Shown here: positions 1-9,177 of the stretch, piece by piece
Layout of the letters: every line of letters begins with the position of its first letter
Position numbering within the stretch: position 1 is the first letter of the stretch
From: Bacteroides intestinalis DSM 17393
GTDB taxonomy: Bacteria; Bacteroidota; Bacteroidia; Bacteroidales; Bacteroidaceae
Direction of reading: 5' to 3'
NCBI RefSeq assembly: GCF_000172175.1
Contig: NZ_ABJL02000007.1
Span: 744,001-808,000, forward strand
Length of the DNA: 64,000 nt
Made by a program: the position numbers and the translations under genes
Notes under the pieces: generated by a model
Told to the model about the DNA's origin: nothing
The model's input: the letters and a program-made list of their open reading frames with translations, nothing else
The model's database searches: none

Positions 1-3000
1 CTTCAGAGGAGTAATGTCCATAAAACGTCTCATACCTAAGGTAACTCCTCTGATGGCTGATGCGTAATTAACTTCGGTGGGATTCTTTCGAAGCTCAAAA
101 TCTATAAATGATGGTTCCGGAGCAGTCCACGACTCATTCTGTACGAGTGAGATTTCATAATCCTGTGCATACCTGCGCAAGTCTGCATCTAGTCCGTTGG
201 TGGCGGATTTACGGTAACTTAATATGTTGGAATTCTTGCTTGATGCAAATAAAGACCGTGCAGGCATAGTGAAGTTCTGTTCAAACTGCTGCGCTATCAG
301 GGGATTCTTTTCCTTGGTCGGTTCCAATATCTGATTGAACTTGCTCCTGCGATGATTTACTTCGACAACCGGGAAACTTTCTTTCTTTATATTGTGGGCG
401 ACAGTAAATAGAGTGTTGTCTGCACCGTCTGCCCTGCCCACCTGGCAGAATTCCTTGTTGAAGCGTGATGCATCGAACGAGCCTATATAGACCATTACGG
501 AATTGAAGAAGTTACTTGAGCGGTAGATATACTTCTCGATATTGAAGGCCTCACCGGGACCCGGTTCATCCGAAGGCAACGACCTCCATCCGGTTTTCAT
601 CCCCAAGGTTTTTCCTGCATAATGGGTTGCATTGTTGTGGGGGGCTTCCATACCTACCAGGCGGAAACCTTCCCAACCTATATTGTAGCCGGAGGTCACA
701 GCGGCAAATGTCATAGGTTTCAATGAAGACCCCGGACCGAAGCGTAGCGGAAAGAGATTCAGATTGCCGAACAAGTCGCGCTCTTCACCTCCCAATGCCA
801 GCATGTTCAGTTTCTCTGCCCATTGGCTATATGATATCTCATCATTGGGATCCAGGCGCAGTTGGGGATTATCCTTAAAATCTACCATTGCCTTTATATG
901 TCCGTCTGCATTGGCAACGATGACACTCATGTCTGCCTCTTTTTTTAGGTTATCCATAATGGCATATAACTCCTGGCTCAATCGCATATCCAATGTGGTT
1001 TGGTAAGACTCTATCTTTAGCTTTTGCTCCGGGGTGTCTTGTGCTGTCTGTTTCTGTTTTCTGGTATATACTTTGCTGACAAAGTCCGAATAGGGCTTGG
1101 CCCAATAGAAACCGTACTTTTGCGGATAGATAAAGGTGTGGTGTCCGTTCAGCCATATATTTTTTGCCACATATTCTTTGGTTTCAAACAGAAGCTGATG
1201 GTTACCCAGCTTGTCGCCCGGCAATACACGCATTACGCTATAGTTTCCGTCGCCTTCGTAAACATCATAGTTGTTCTGATAATAGCTGGTCAGTTGCATC
1301 TTCCTACCGGGGGTTGCAGTAAGAATCACAATGGGCGTCTGCTGTGATTGCGGAGTCCATGTGGTTGGTATCTGCCATAGCTTTCCTCCTTCAATAGGTA
1401 TATCTATCTCTCCAAAGTCTGCTTTGCATACCTCCACTTGCTTCTTGCTATCAAGAAATACCGTTTCGTTGTGGTAGGCGGATGCGGCGGTAAGGTCTCC
1501 CTTCCAATAGTTACGGCTGTCGATGGGGTTGTCGTGCATATAGTAGTTTCTATGCAGAGCAAGTTCCAGCATACCTGTATTGCGGTTGGTACGCATGAAT
1601 ATAATATTGGAATATACATTGTTTTTGCAATACGAGTTCAGGAAAGCATATATCAGACCCTTGCCGAACTTGGTAAGCGCATACTTCCGGTTGATGCTGT
1701 CGTTGTCCAGTCTGTCCCGCAGTTTGTATGCTTTGTCAAAGTCGTAGAAGAAAGTGGAAACGTCTCCGTCACGAATCAGATTCCGGGCATATTCTTTGGC
1801 CATGGGCGAGATTCTGCTGGCACCGGAGCGCTGCTGGTACATTAAGAACAGGCGGTTGATGAATTCCAATTCATTCTTTTCCACATCCGAGAGCGGATTC
1901 TTCTGCGAATTATAGCTCATTCGCAGATAGGTGGCATTATCCTGAAGGTAAGTCTCCATCTTAATATTGCTGCTTCTCCATATCCTCTTGTACTGGGCAA
2001 TGTGATTATTCAGCCTGTCGTTCTTTAGCAGGTAGACAGTGCCTGTGTTCGTCGGCATATCCTGCGTGATGCAGATGTTAAGTGAATCAATGGCATCTGC
2101 GTTTATTGTGGAAAGCACTTCCTGGATGGAGGTACCTATGCCTGTCTGATTGGCTACATCCTGGATTTCCTCCAAGTCTGCAACTTTTGTGATGTTAGAC
2201 TCGAATGCCTTAAAGAAACTTATACATGCAGGACTCTTTCCACCTCCCTTTACAATGCTGTTTGCATATTTCTTGTTATAAGATTCATCCTGGCTGATTT
2301 GGTATTCGTTTAACCATTCATTTACAAGTTCCAGAGTCGGCTCGTTCATAGATAAATCAATGTTATAGGTCGAATCTGATTTTACCAGTCTGAAACGCGC
2401 TATAGCCAATACTCCGACCAAAATTATCAGAAAGATGGTGTAATGCTTTCCTATTCTTGCAGAAAACATATTGAATCTGACTTGACCTTCATTGTATTTG
2501 GCATCAGCTTTCTCCGGCTTCATGTCTTGTGACTCAGGGAATATGGACGCGATAACCATGCCTACCAGAAGCATGATATATACCAAAGAGAAATTACTTT
2601 GTATGGATATCATAGGGAAATCCTGCCCAAAGAATATGAACTGGTTCGTTACGGACATCCAAATAAAGATGCACTGAATGCATAAAAGGAGAATTATGCT
2701 GACTGCTATATTCCTGTTTATCGTCTTTTTCTTTTGTATGGGGTTAGTGTAAGTAAAGAAGAATAACAGGAAAAATAGTGCCATTATCCCCCAGAAGAAT
2801 AGCTCTGAATGTTCTGCAATGCCAAAGCGTATGAGAGTAAGGTCTGTCATTTGTGCTCCCCATAATGCACCCAATTTGCTATGGGGGAGCATCTTGAAAC
2901 GACTTTCGGACAGGTCGTTGGCATTGTCAAGGAAATAGTCGATAATCCATTTGTTTTCGGAAGCCTGCAAAAAACGGTTTATCTTGTTTTCGTTGTCCAT

Positions 3001-5628
3001 GCTTTCTTCTTGCATGATGCTGTTCCAGTCTTTCACCAACACCATGGAGCGATACCGCATGTGCAGCATTGAACTGTCATCGATAAAAATCTTATAGCAG
3101 CCGAGTCCTGAAATAACAATCGTGAAAGCTATAACACCTATCCTCCAGTTGCGGTTGAACTTCAAGTTCTGAACCTTACAGCAGGCGTTGACCCAAAAAT
3201 AAATGATTCCCGTAATGAGTACTGTGAAAAGAATGGCTCCTAAATAGGTCATCGTCAATATGTGTGGAGCCAGGATGCAAGCCAGCACAAAGACTACGCC
3301 AATAATGATGTATATGATGTTGAATTTGACCAGACGTTGCCTCTTAATATCTTTCAGTGTCTTCTGCAACCTGTCTTTCTCATTTGTATCCCCGGAATCT
3401 GATAATTCTTTAATCCTTTCCTCTAAGATGACTTGCTTCTCCAATAACTTGCGGTAGAAGTTGCCATATATAGGAACCTCATTCGCTTCTATGCATGCCC
3501 ACTGATAATCACGGAACAGGAAAATGGTGCGCAATAGGACGAAGAATATGAACATTATGGCGTATCCGGAGTCGAATAGCAAGACTGGACCTAAGAAAAT
3601 GAGGTAATTGAAGAAATGCCATAATGTTAGATTATAGTTGGCAAAACTATGTCGTGGCAATTCTCCATTATAGGATTTTTTGTAAAGTTCGGCAATAAGG
3701 TATTCTATAATGAAGAACAGAAGTAATGGAAGGGCTATCAGGAAATACCGAATATAGCCTCCAAAGAAAAAGTGTCCGATGAACGCTGATGAAAGACATA
3801 TAACCCAGCATATTAGTATGAGCTGTTGCAATGTCAACTTTCGGGGATAAAGCTTTTGGCAAGCTTTGTTGATGCCCCGTGATAACCGGGATTGGGTATA
3901 ATTCTTCAGATAATACCCTATCTTATATACAATAATAGCTAACTGGAAGCAAGGAATGGCCCACCACCAAGGCTTATAATTAATAATGTTGTTCCACTCA
4001 AAACTAGATACTCCTTCGAGGGGAGGGAACACAGATACCCGCCAGTTAAAAAAGAAGCGTACGGTAAATAACACGATTATTATAGTCCATAAGGATAACT
4101 CGGCATAAGGGGTATTATGCCGGTGGGATATTTTTCCGTGCTGTATATTGTATGGAGTAATTAGCAGTGAAAAACAGGCTAATGTGCAGATTATGAATAA
4201 GTAAATGAAGTACACTTCTGGCTGGAACGGAGTTGTCTCCCGGAAGTTGGTGACTTTAAACATCCAGCTAACGCCACTTTTCTCATTATCGGCCTTTAAC
4301 AGGTAAACACCTTTTTCTGTCTCTGAGGGGATAAAACGGTTGCTCCACCTGACTACTAAAGAGTCCTCAGTATATCCGGAGTTGTAGGATAAAGACCCTC
4401 CTATATGGTTGATGTTACTTTGCTTATGTAAAATATCAAATAGATAATTATTGGATAATTTAAGGTCAACAATATGATTCTTGTCACTGGTGATATAGAA
4501 TGTCATATCCTTTCCGCAAGGCTCGTCGCTCTTTAAGGGCTTATAATAAGGTAGGGAAAAATGTATCTGTTTGCTATGGGGTAGGACTTTCATTCTCGGA
4601 GTGACATATTTGCCGAAAGCATCTACATAGAAATATGAACTCGGAGATAATTGAATACTGCCTTCTGTCTCTTGATAATCAGCCAGACGATATTTTTTGT
4701 TATTGTCATTCTCAAAATCAAGAGAGTTATCATTTTGGTAAACTTGTGTGTATAATCCCAAATAGAAAGGTTGCGAACGACAGTCTTTAGGACTTTCGCT
4801 ACGTATATAATGCTCACGTACGAGTGTTATGCCGTCGACAGAGAATCTGAGTCCTTGGGCTATCTTTACGGGTATCATGTCACGGAGTGCATAACCGCGT
4901 TGCAGGTCTTTATCTACAAGACTTGTGTCGATTATTGCTTCTTCGTTTCCATCTATTCCACTTAATGTAAATATGTATAATATCTCCTTCTTTTTCTTTT
5001 CAGTGCCCTTAAAAGGGAGAACAGAACAGATTAAATCCCACACATTCTTCTCATTGTACTCGATACGCATAGATAGCTTTTGGTGTTCTGCATTGCTTAT
5101 CAGCGAGAACTGTGAATGGAACGAGGGCATATTGTTTGCATTGCCAAGATAATATTCCTGCGTGCCGGGAGTACTGACATAAATAGGACGGGAAAAACCT
5201 TTGTATTGTAATGTGGAACAACTGTCGGACTGGAAACATAGGTTTAGCTTCCCGGGAGTGATTTCCTCATCAAACAAAGCCGTACTGTCATTGGTAACCA
5301 ACATTACTTGAGAATCGTTAATCTGGAACCCATTCAAGCCTAAAGCATGATGATCCACGTTCTTGTATATCTGGTCGTCTGCATAGAAATATCTGGAAGC
5401 AGTCCAGAAAGAAAATATGGTTATTATAATTAGAAATACTGCACTCTGAAAACGTATATCGATTCCAAACTTTTCCAGCAAACCATACGGATGGTTGCGT
5501 TTATTTAAAAGAAACGTAGTTAGCGAAACGATTACAACGGCAAACAGGAAGATAAAACTTCCGGGATGCCCCCAGATAATCAAGGCAATAATTATGCACA
5601 AGAAAGCGAAACTTCTCAGTGTATTCAT
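1..5628 (-). CDS. Giant SEDS-like / penicillin-binding transpeptidase fusion protein (C-terminus beyond left edge)
   Basis: The frame is open from the ATG at 5628 to the window edge, giving at least 1876 codons. Seen: two TM helices in the first 40 residues and a third near residue 60. A roughly 400-residue extracytoplasmic region follows, then about ten or more TM helices between residues 477 and 1030. A single TM anchor sits at 1060-1078, followed by a soluble region ending in a transpeptidase domain: TLDMRLSQ near 1545, a strand like the PBP 'VIV.NADG.IKAMV' element, SSLK at 1634-1637 (SxxK), SSN at 1704-1706 (SxN), and a G...TPL segment at the edge. The KTG motif would lie outside the window. 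The last TMs carry AEHSE (938-942) and FGQDFPMIS (1000-1008), which align by eye with the SEDS motifs EAHTD and KGLTLPLIS. Inference: glycan polymerase and transpeptidase fused in one inner-membrane protein. Last gene visible in the operon, 11 bp after the preceding stop. The transpeptidase call is strong, the SEDS call moderate. Confidence 0.75.
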   Translation of the reverse strand, partial: MNTLRSFAFLCIIIALIIWGHPGSFIFLFAVVIVSLTTFLLNKRNHPYGLLEKFGIDIRFQSAVFLIIITIFSFWTASRYFYADDQIYKNVDHHALGLNGFQINDSQVMLVTNDSTALFDEEITPGKLNLCFQSDSCSTLQYKGFSRPIYVSTPGTQEYYLGNANNMPSFHSQFSLISNAEHQKLSMRIEYNEKNVWDLICSVLPFKGTEKKKKEILYIFTLSGIDGNEEAIIDTSLVDKDLQRGYALRDMIPVKIAQGLRFSVDGITLVREHYIRSESPKDCRSQPFYLGLYTQVYQNDNSLDFENDNNKKYRLADYQETEGSIQLSPSSYFYVDAFGKYVTPRMKVLPHSKQIHFSLPYYKPLKSDEPCGKDMTFYITSDKNHIVDLKLSNNYLFDILHKQSNINHIGGSLSYNSGYTEDSLVVRWSNRFIPSETEKGVYLLKADNEKSGVSWMFKVTNFRETTPFQPEVYFIYLFIICTLACFSLLITPYNIQHGKISHRHNTPYAELSLWTIIIVLFTVRFFFNWRVSVFPPLEGVSSFEWNNIINYKPWWWAIPCFQLAIIVYKIGYYLKNYTQSRLSRGINKACQKLYPRKLTLQQLILICWVICLSSAFIGHFFFGGYIRYFLIALPLLLFFIIEYLIAELYKKSYNGELPRHSFANYNLTLWHFFNYLIFLGPVLLFDSGYAIMFIFFVLLRTIFLFRDYQWACIEANEVPIYGNFYRKLLEKQVILEERIKELSDSGDTNEKDRLQKTLKDIKRQRLVKFNIIYIIIGVVFVLACILAPHILTMTYLGAILFTVLITGIIYFWVNACCKVQNLKFNRNWRIGVIAFTIVISGLGCYKIFIDDSSMLHMRYRSMVLVKDWNSIMQEESMDNENKINRFLQASENKWIIDYFLDNANDLSESRFKMLPHSKLGALWGAQMTDLTLIRFGIAEHSELFFWGIMALFFLLFFFTYTNPIQKKKTINRNIAVSIILLLCIQCIFIWMSVTNQFIFFGQDFPMISIQSNFSLVYIMLLVGMVIASIFPESQDMKPEKADAKYNEGQVRFNMFSARIGKHYTIFLIILVGVLAIARFRLVKSDSTYNIDLSMNEPTLELVNEWLNEYQISQDESYNKKYANSIVKGGGKSPACISFFKAFESNITKVADLEEIQDVANQTGIGTSIQEVLSTINADAIDSLNICITQDMPTNTGTVYLLKNDRLNNHIAQYKRIWRSSNIKMETYLQDNATYLRMSYNSQKNPLSDVEKNELEFINRLFLMYQQRSGASRISPMAKEYARNLIRDGDVSTFFYDFDKAYKLRDRLDNDSINRKYALTKFGKGLIYAFLNSYCKNNVYSNIIFMRTNRNTGMLELALHRNYYMHDNPIDSRNYWKGDLTAASAYHNETVFLDSKKQVEVCKADFGEIDIPIEGGKLWQIPTTWTPQSQQTPIVILTATPGRKMQLTSYYQNNYDVYEGDGNYSVMRVLPGDKLGNHQLLFETKEYVAKNIWLNGHHTFIYPQKYGFYWAKPYSDFVSKVYTRKQKQTAQDTPEQKLKIESYQTTLDMRLSQELYAIMDNLKKEADMSVIVANADGHIKAMVDFKDNPQLRLDPNDEISYSQWAEKLNMLALGGEERDLFGNLNLFPLRFGPGSSLKPMTFAAVTSGYNIGWEGFRLVGMEAPHNNATHYAGKTLGMKTGWRSLPSDEPGPGEAFNIEKYIYRSSNFFNSVMVYIGSFDASRFNKEFCQVGRADGADNTLFTVAHNIKKESFPVVEVNHRRSKFNQILEPTKEKNPLIAQQFEQNFTMPARSLFASSKNSNILSYRKSATNGLDADLRRYAQDYEISLVQNESWTAPEPSFIDFELRKNPTEVNYASAIRGVTLGMRRFMDITPLK

Positions 5629-5639
5629 AATCTGTAAAT

Positions 5640-6470
5640 TCAAAATTTATATCCTAAAATAAAGACCTCCAATTGCTTGACGCCTATATTGGTTAAGAGT
5701 TGTTTTATCCCTCTGACATCTTTGGGGCATTTGTAGGGATTACCCGATACGGAGGGTACCTCGTTGAAAGTCGCATCCGACGTTTGCATCTGGTTCTTGA
5801 CGAGGTTAATGTTATAGGTATATCGGTTCAGATAATTGAGATCCCTGGCATACCAACTCAGAAAGTCGTGGAGTGGTAATGCCAGTTCAAAAACAGCCTG
5901 TTGTATGTCAACCTGATTTTGAGGGCTGATAATATCTTCACACTCCGCAAGTTTGTCATTCAGCCTTTTCCATTGAGTGTTGTACAAAGCCGACAAGAAT
6001 TGGTTTGCTGTTGTGAGCCGTTCTATTTTTTGTTCGACCCGGAGCAGCGATTGTTCGTTTACCGGGGATAAGTTTAAGTTAAGGAGAAATGAAATTATCT
6101 TCCCGAAGTCTTCGTTTATGGAGCTGTCGGACTGAATATCCGGGAAACTCTTGAATTTCTGGAGATTCTTTCTTATCACTTCAAATTCGGATAACTGCAA
6201 GTTTTGTTGCTGCATTTCTTTCCGGATATTTTCCATTGCATCTGCCATGCACTCTTTTTCGTAGAGAACGGATTGCACCTGCCGTTTGGACTTCTGGTAC
6301 ATGGCAAATAGTTTGGATACCAGAATAAGATTGCTGACGATGGCCAGCAGTCCCAAAACCACAAACAGAATTATGAGTGGAGAAGATTCCCATTCAATCA
6401 AGAACACAGTGACACTGATAGCTGCTAAAGTTGCAGCAATAGTCAAAAAAGCAACACCTTTTGTATTCAT
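5640..6470 (-). CDS. Two-TM inner-membrane protein with cytoplasmic helical domain, unknown function
   Basis: 276 aa. Two hydrophobic helices at about residues 7-25 and 31-53 form a hairpin anchor. They are followed by a charged region (about 60-110) with coiled-coil character and a mostly helical soluble tail. No catalytic motif or known family recognised. A clear GAGGAGG ribosome-binding site stands about 9 bases before the ATG. It lies between the 888-aa actin-like ATPase gene (28 bp upstream) and the SEDS/PBP fusion gene (11 bp downstream), so it is probably co-translated. It could link the cytoplasmic ATPases to the membrane synthase, but that is inference from position and topology only. 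Confidence 0.85.
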   Translation of the reverse strand: MNTKGVAFLTIAATLAAISVTVFLIEWESSPLIILFVVLGLLAIVSNLILVSKLFAMYQKSKRQVQSVLYEKECMADAMENIRKEMQQQNLQLSEFEVIRKNLQKFKSFPDIQSDSSINEDFGKIISFLLNLNLSPVNEQSLLRVEQKIERLTTANQFLSALYNTQWKRLNDKLAECEDIISPQNQVDIQQAVFELALPLHDFLSWYARDLNYLNRYTYNINLVKNQMQTSDATFNEVPSVSGNPYKCPKDVRGIKQLLTNIGVKQLEVFILGYKF

Positions 6471-6498
6471 AATATAATTCCTCCTCTTACTATTTTAT

Positions 6499-9165
6499 TT
6501 ATACGTCATCCTCTATATCTGCAGAGGGGATTCCCTTGCCATTGTCTTGACTGGAACTATTCGTCTTCATATCATTATCTTCTGAAGGTTTTGCTGCAGC
6601 AACGGACGTTTCTTCACTTCCTTTTAGGACACTGATTTCTCCTTCATTATCGGCGGTGACGTAAGGAAACTGAGTTTCGAACACTAAATTATCTTGCAAT
6701 TCTGCTCCTGCAGGTTCAAAATAGAAACAGCCGTCATTGCTGCGGGCAACGAATCTTTCTCCGTCGAAGAATACATTCAGAGATACGGCTTCCTCATTTT
6801 TTATATTTGTGTACCTGGGTATTTTAATGATATAGTATTTCCCTCCTATCAGATAGCGGCTGTTAGGTGTTAAGAGCGTCTTACTGCATAGCTCGTCATT
6901 GTATGTAATCTCGCGGTCTTCCGTAATCTCCTTTGGTTCTTTCTGTATTGTTGGTGTATAAACCTCACTTATGCTGTCAGGTTCAGAATCCGGGTTCTCA
7001 GAATCTCCTCTGATTCCCTTATAAATCTCGAAAATGCGTTTGAACTTGGAAGTAGGTTTATGGCCTTTGGTCTCATCTTGGTCATCCATTTCATTAGTCC
7101 CGTTCTTCAGTTCATATTTAGTGGGCCAACCCACCATATCCATATTGCCGTCGTAGATTAACGAGGTATTCAGCGGACCAAACAGACAGAAGTTTTTCAC
7201 CGTGCCGACACTAACGTTCTTCTTGGTCAGGATTGTACATTTCTCCGAGAATTTACGTCTGATCATTTCCTCGATTTGGGTACGCAATTCGGGAAACAGC
7301 ATACCACGTCCGGCCAATATCACATAATCGATGGATAAATTGGCCCGATCATTCCATGAATCAATTTCTTTTTCAAATTTGGTGGTGATGGCATTTACCG
7401 CATTGGCAATATAGCCATAGTCATCACCCAAGATACTTTTCTTCTTTTCACAGTAGGCAAATGCTTCGACAATGGTGGACAGTTTTATCTCATCTAAATT
7501 GGCATTTTTAGGCTCCGACGACATGAATGCCCGCCAATTCTTTTCAGAATTTGTGGCATGAACAGACGTATGGATCTTCTTGTATTTCTCTATAATATGT
7601 ATTAATAGCGACAGATAATTCCTGTCTTCTTTCTTGTCGGGGTCTGTGATTTGTCTTGTATATTCCTCTACTCTTTGCTTTATCTGGAGGTCTGTGGCAT
7701 TAGGTTGATATACTTGAAACAAGTGTGCCAATAAATTGGCATATAACGCGAAAGAGATAACGTTTCCTGCACCGATAAAACCGGATCTGTATTTCTCTTC
7801 TATCAACCAGTGGAAGCCTTTCTGCCGTGTTTGTACTACGGAGAAATCGGTGGTACCCTTGCCGACGTCAATCGTCAGGATATTCTTGTTTTCCCCAATT
7901 GTATTGATTAAGATGTCTTGATGTTGCGTCATCATGCCAAGGAAAGAGGCGTCGCTCTCCGAGAATGTGGAAATCTCACATCCTATAATTGATTTGTATT
8001 TCTCCTCTGCCAGAAGTTTGGTTATGTCGCAACGCAAGTCTTTCAGCATTTTGGTAACTACCTCTTGGGTATATGAATTGGGCACAAGTACAATTAGGTT
8101 GATTGCTCTATGAGTGGTGTATTCTTTTTCATCATCGTAAGAGTCCTCTTCTTCATCGTCAAGGATGTTTGAGACTGTGTCCAGTATCATTCGGATGAAG
8201 AAGTTCATAATGACCCTCCTGTAATGCGACAAGTGGTCGTTTACCGTTTGGCCACTGTTAATCATAGGTAACACAACTCCTCCATATTGCGCTACTTTAA
8301 GGTTGGGCATAACAAAATAGTTATTCTTTTCGAATACAGGAATATCCTCTCCCTTGTTGAAGAATATAAAGTTCTGGTTCGTAGGCTCATCCGTGCGTCT
8401 CCTGAAGTCTTCTTTCAAGAGAGTGCCGGGAGCATAATAGATTGATTTATAGAGTCTGTTCAGGCGGTCGCTATCGTCATGCTGAATGATTTCGGAATCA
8501 TCGATTTCTTCTGATTCTTTGTTGCTTTTACTCATTTGCTCCCTATATTGCTTGCGTAAATCCTCGCTGATAATATTTGTCTCACCCTGTTCAACTTCAG
8601 ATGCCTTCTTCAGCAATTCTTTTCCATATGAATGTTTCACCTTACCGTATAAAGGCATGATGTCGTTTATGCCGAGTTCCTTATCGCGTGCGTGGCATAA
8701 AATTTGGGAGGCTTCAGAACCGAAGTCGAATACAGCATCATAAATATGATGTTTATCTGCCACAACCACATAGACATCACCCTCATATTGGATTTCGTTG
8801 ATTTTTACGATAAGGTGGATGTGGAAACGAGTGGCTTCGTTGGGAAACTGTTTTAAGCGCAAATAGCAATAATGGTCATTGGTCAGTTCTAATCCGTCTT
8901 GACTATAAGCTATGCCGCCTTGCTTGAACGTCGTAAATTCAACGGTGATGGCGTCTTCCTTTCTGCTGATGGCAGAAATATTCAGGATGTAGTCGTTACT
9001 GAGAGGACCGTCGTAATCTAACGCCAGTATTTTCTTGTAGAAACGGAGTAGTTCGGTATTGTCCACAACAAAAGTGTCAATAGCAACATTCTTCGTTGGC
9101 AAATCAGATGGATGCAATGCGATTATTACATCTCTTTGGTTGATAATAAGGGGTACTTTATACAT
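6499..9165 (-). CDS. Actin/Hsp70-fold ATPase, possibly SrfB-like
   Basis: 888 aa, no signal peptide or TM, so cytoplasmic. Three signatures of the actin/Hsp70/MreB ATPase fold occur in order: a phosphate-1-like strand AVFDFGSEASQIL near 142, a phosphate-2 motif ILTIDVGKGTTDFS near 425, and an adenosine-type motif VILAGRGMLFPEL near 613. The N-terminal 140 residues look beta-rich. The C-terminal 180 residues are acidic and low in complexity. Size and motif order resemble the SrfB family of large actin-like proteins, but I cannot confirm membership without a profile search. Third actin-like ATPase of the operon, 12 bp after the 1140-aa gene. The likely role is an ATP-driven scaffold or switch for the membrane proteins encoded on either side (inference). 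Confidence 0.8.
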   Translation of the reverse strand: MYKVPLIINQRDVIIALHPSDLPTKNVAIDTFVVDNTELLRFYKKILALDYDGPLSNDYILNISAISRKEDAITVEFTTFKQGGIAYSQDGLELTNDHYCYLRLKQFPNEATRFHIHLIVKINEIQYEGDVYVVVADKHHIYDAVFDFGSEASQILCHARDKELGINDIMPLYGKVKHSYGKELLKKASEVEQGETNIISEDLRKQYREQMSKSNKESEEIDDSEIIQHDDSDRLNRLYKSIYYAPGTLLKEDFRRRTDEPTNQNFIFFNKGEDIPVFEKNNYFVMPNLKVAQYGGVVLPMINSGQTVNDHLSHYRRVIMNFFIRMILDTVSNILDDEEEDSYDDEKEYTTHRAINLIVLVPNSYTQEVVTKMLKDLRCDITKLLAEEKYKSIIGCEISTFSESDASFLGMMTQHQDILINTIGENKNILTIDVGKGTTDFSVVQTRQKGFHWLIEEKYRSGFIGAGNVISFALYANLLAHLFQVYQPNATDLQIKQRVEEYTRQITDPDKKEDRNYLSLLIHIIEKYKKIHTSVHATNSEKNWRAFMSSEPKNANLDEIKLSTIVEAFAYCEKKKSILGDDYGYIANAVNAITTKFEKEIDSWNDRANLSIDYVILAGRGMLFPELRTQIEEMIRRKFSEKCTILTKKNVSVGTVKNFCLFGPLNTSLIYDGNMDMVGWPTKYELKNGTNEMDDQDETKGHKPTSKFKRIFEIYKGIRGDSENPDSEPDSISEVYTPTIQKEPKEITEDREITYNDELCSKTLLTPNSRYLIGGKYYIIKIPRYTNIKNEEAVSLNVFFDGERFVARSNDGCFYFEPAGAELQDNLVFETQFPYVTADNEGEISVLKGSEETSVAAAKPSEDNDMKTNSSSQDNGKGIPSADIEDDV

Positions 9166-9177
9166 AATGGTTATTTT

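Noticed and set aside
764..5239. Plus-strand frames under the giant minus-strand gene
   Set aside because: All are shadows of the minus-strand reading frame, which is continuous and contains clear protein motifs.
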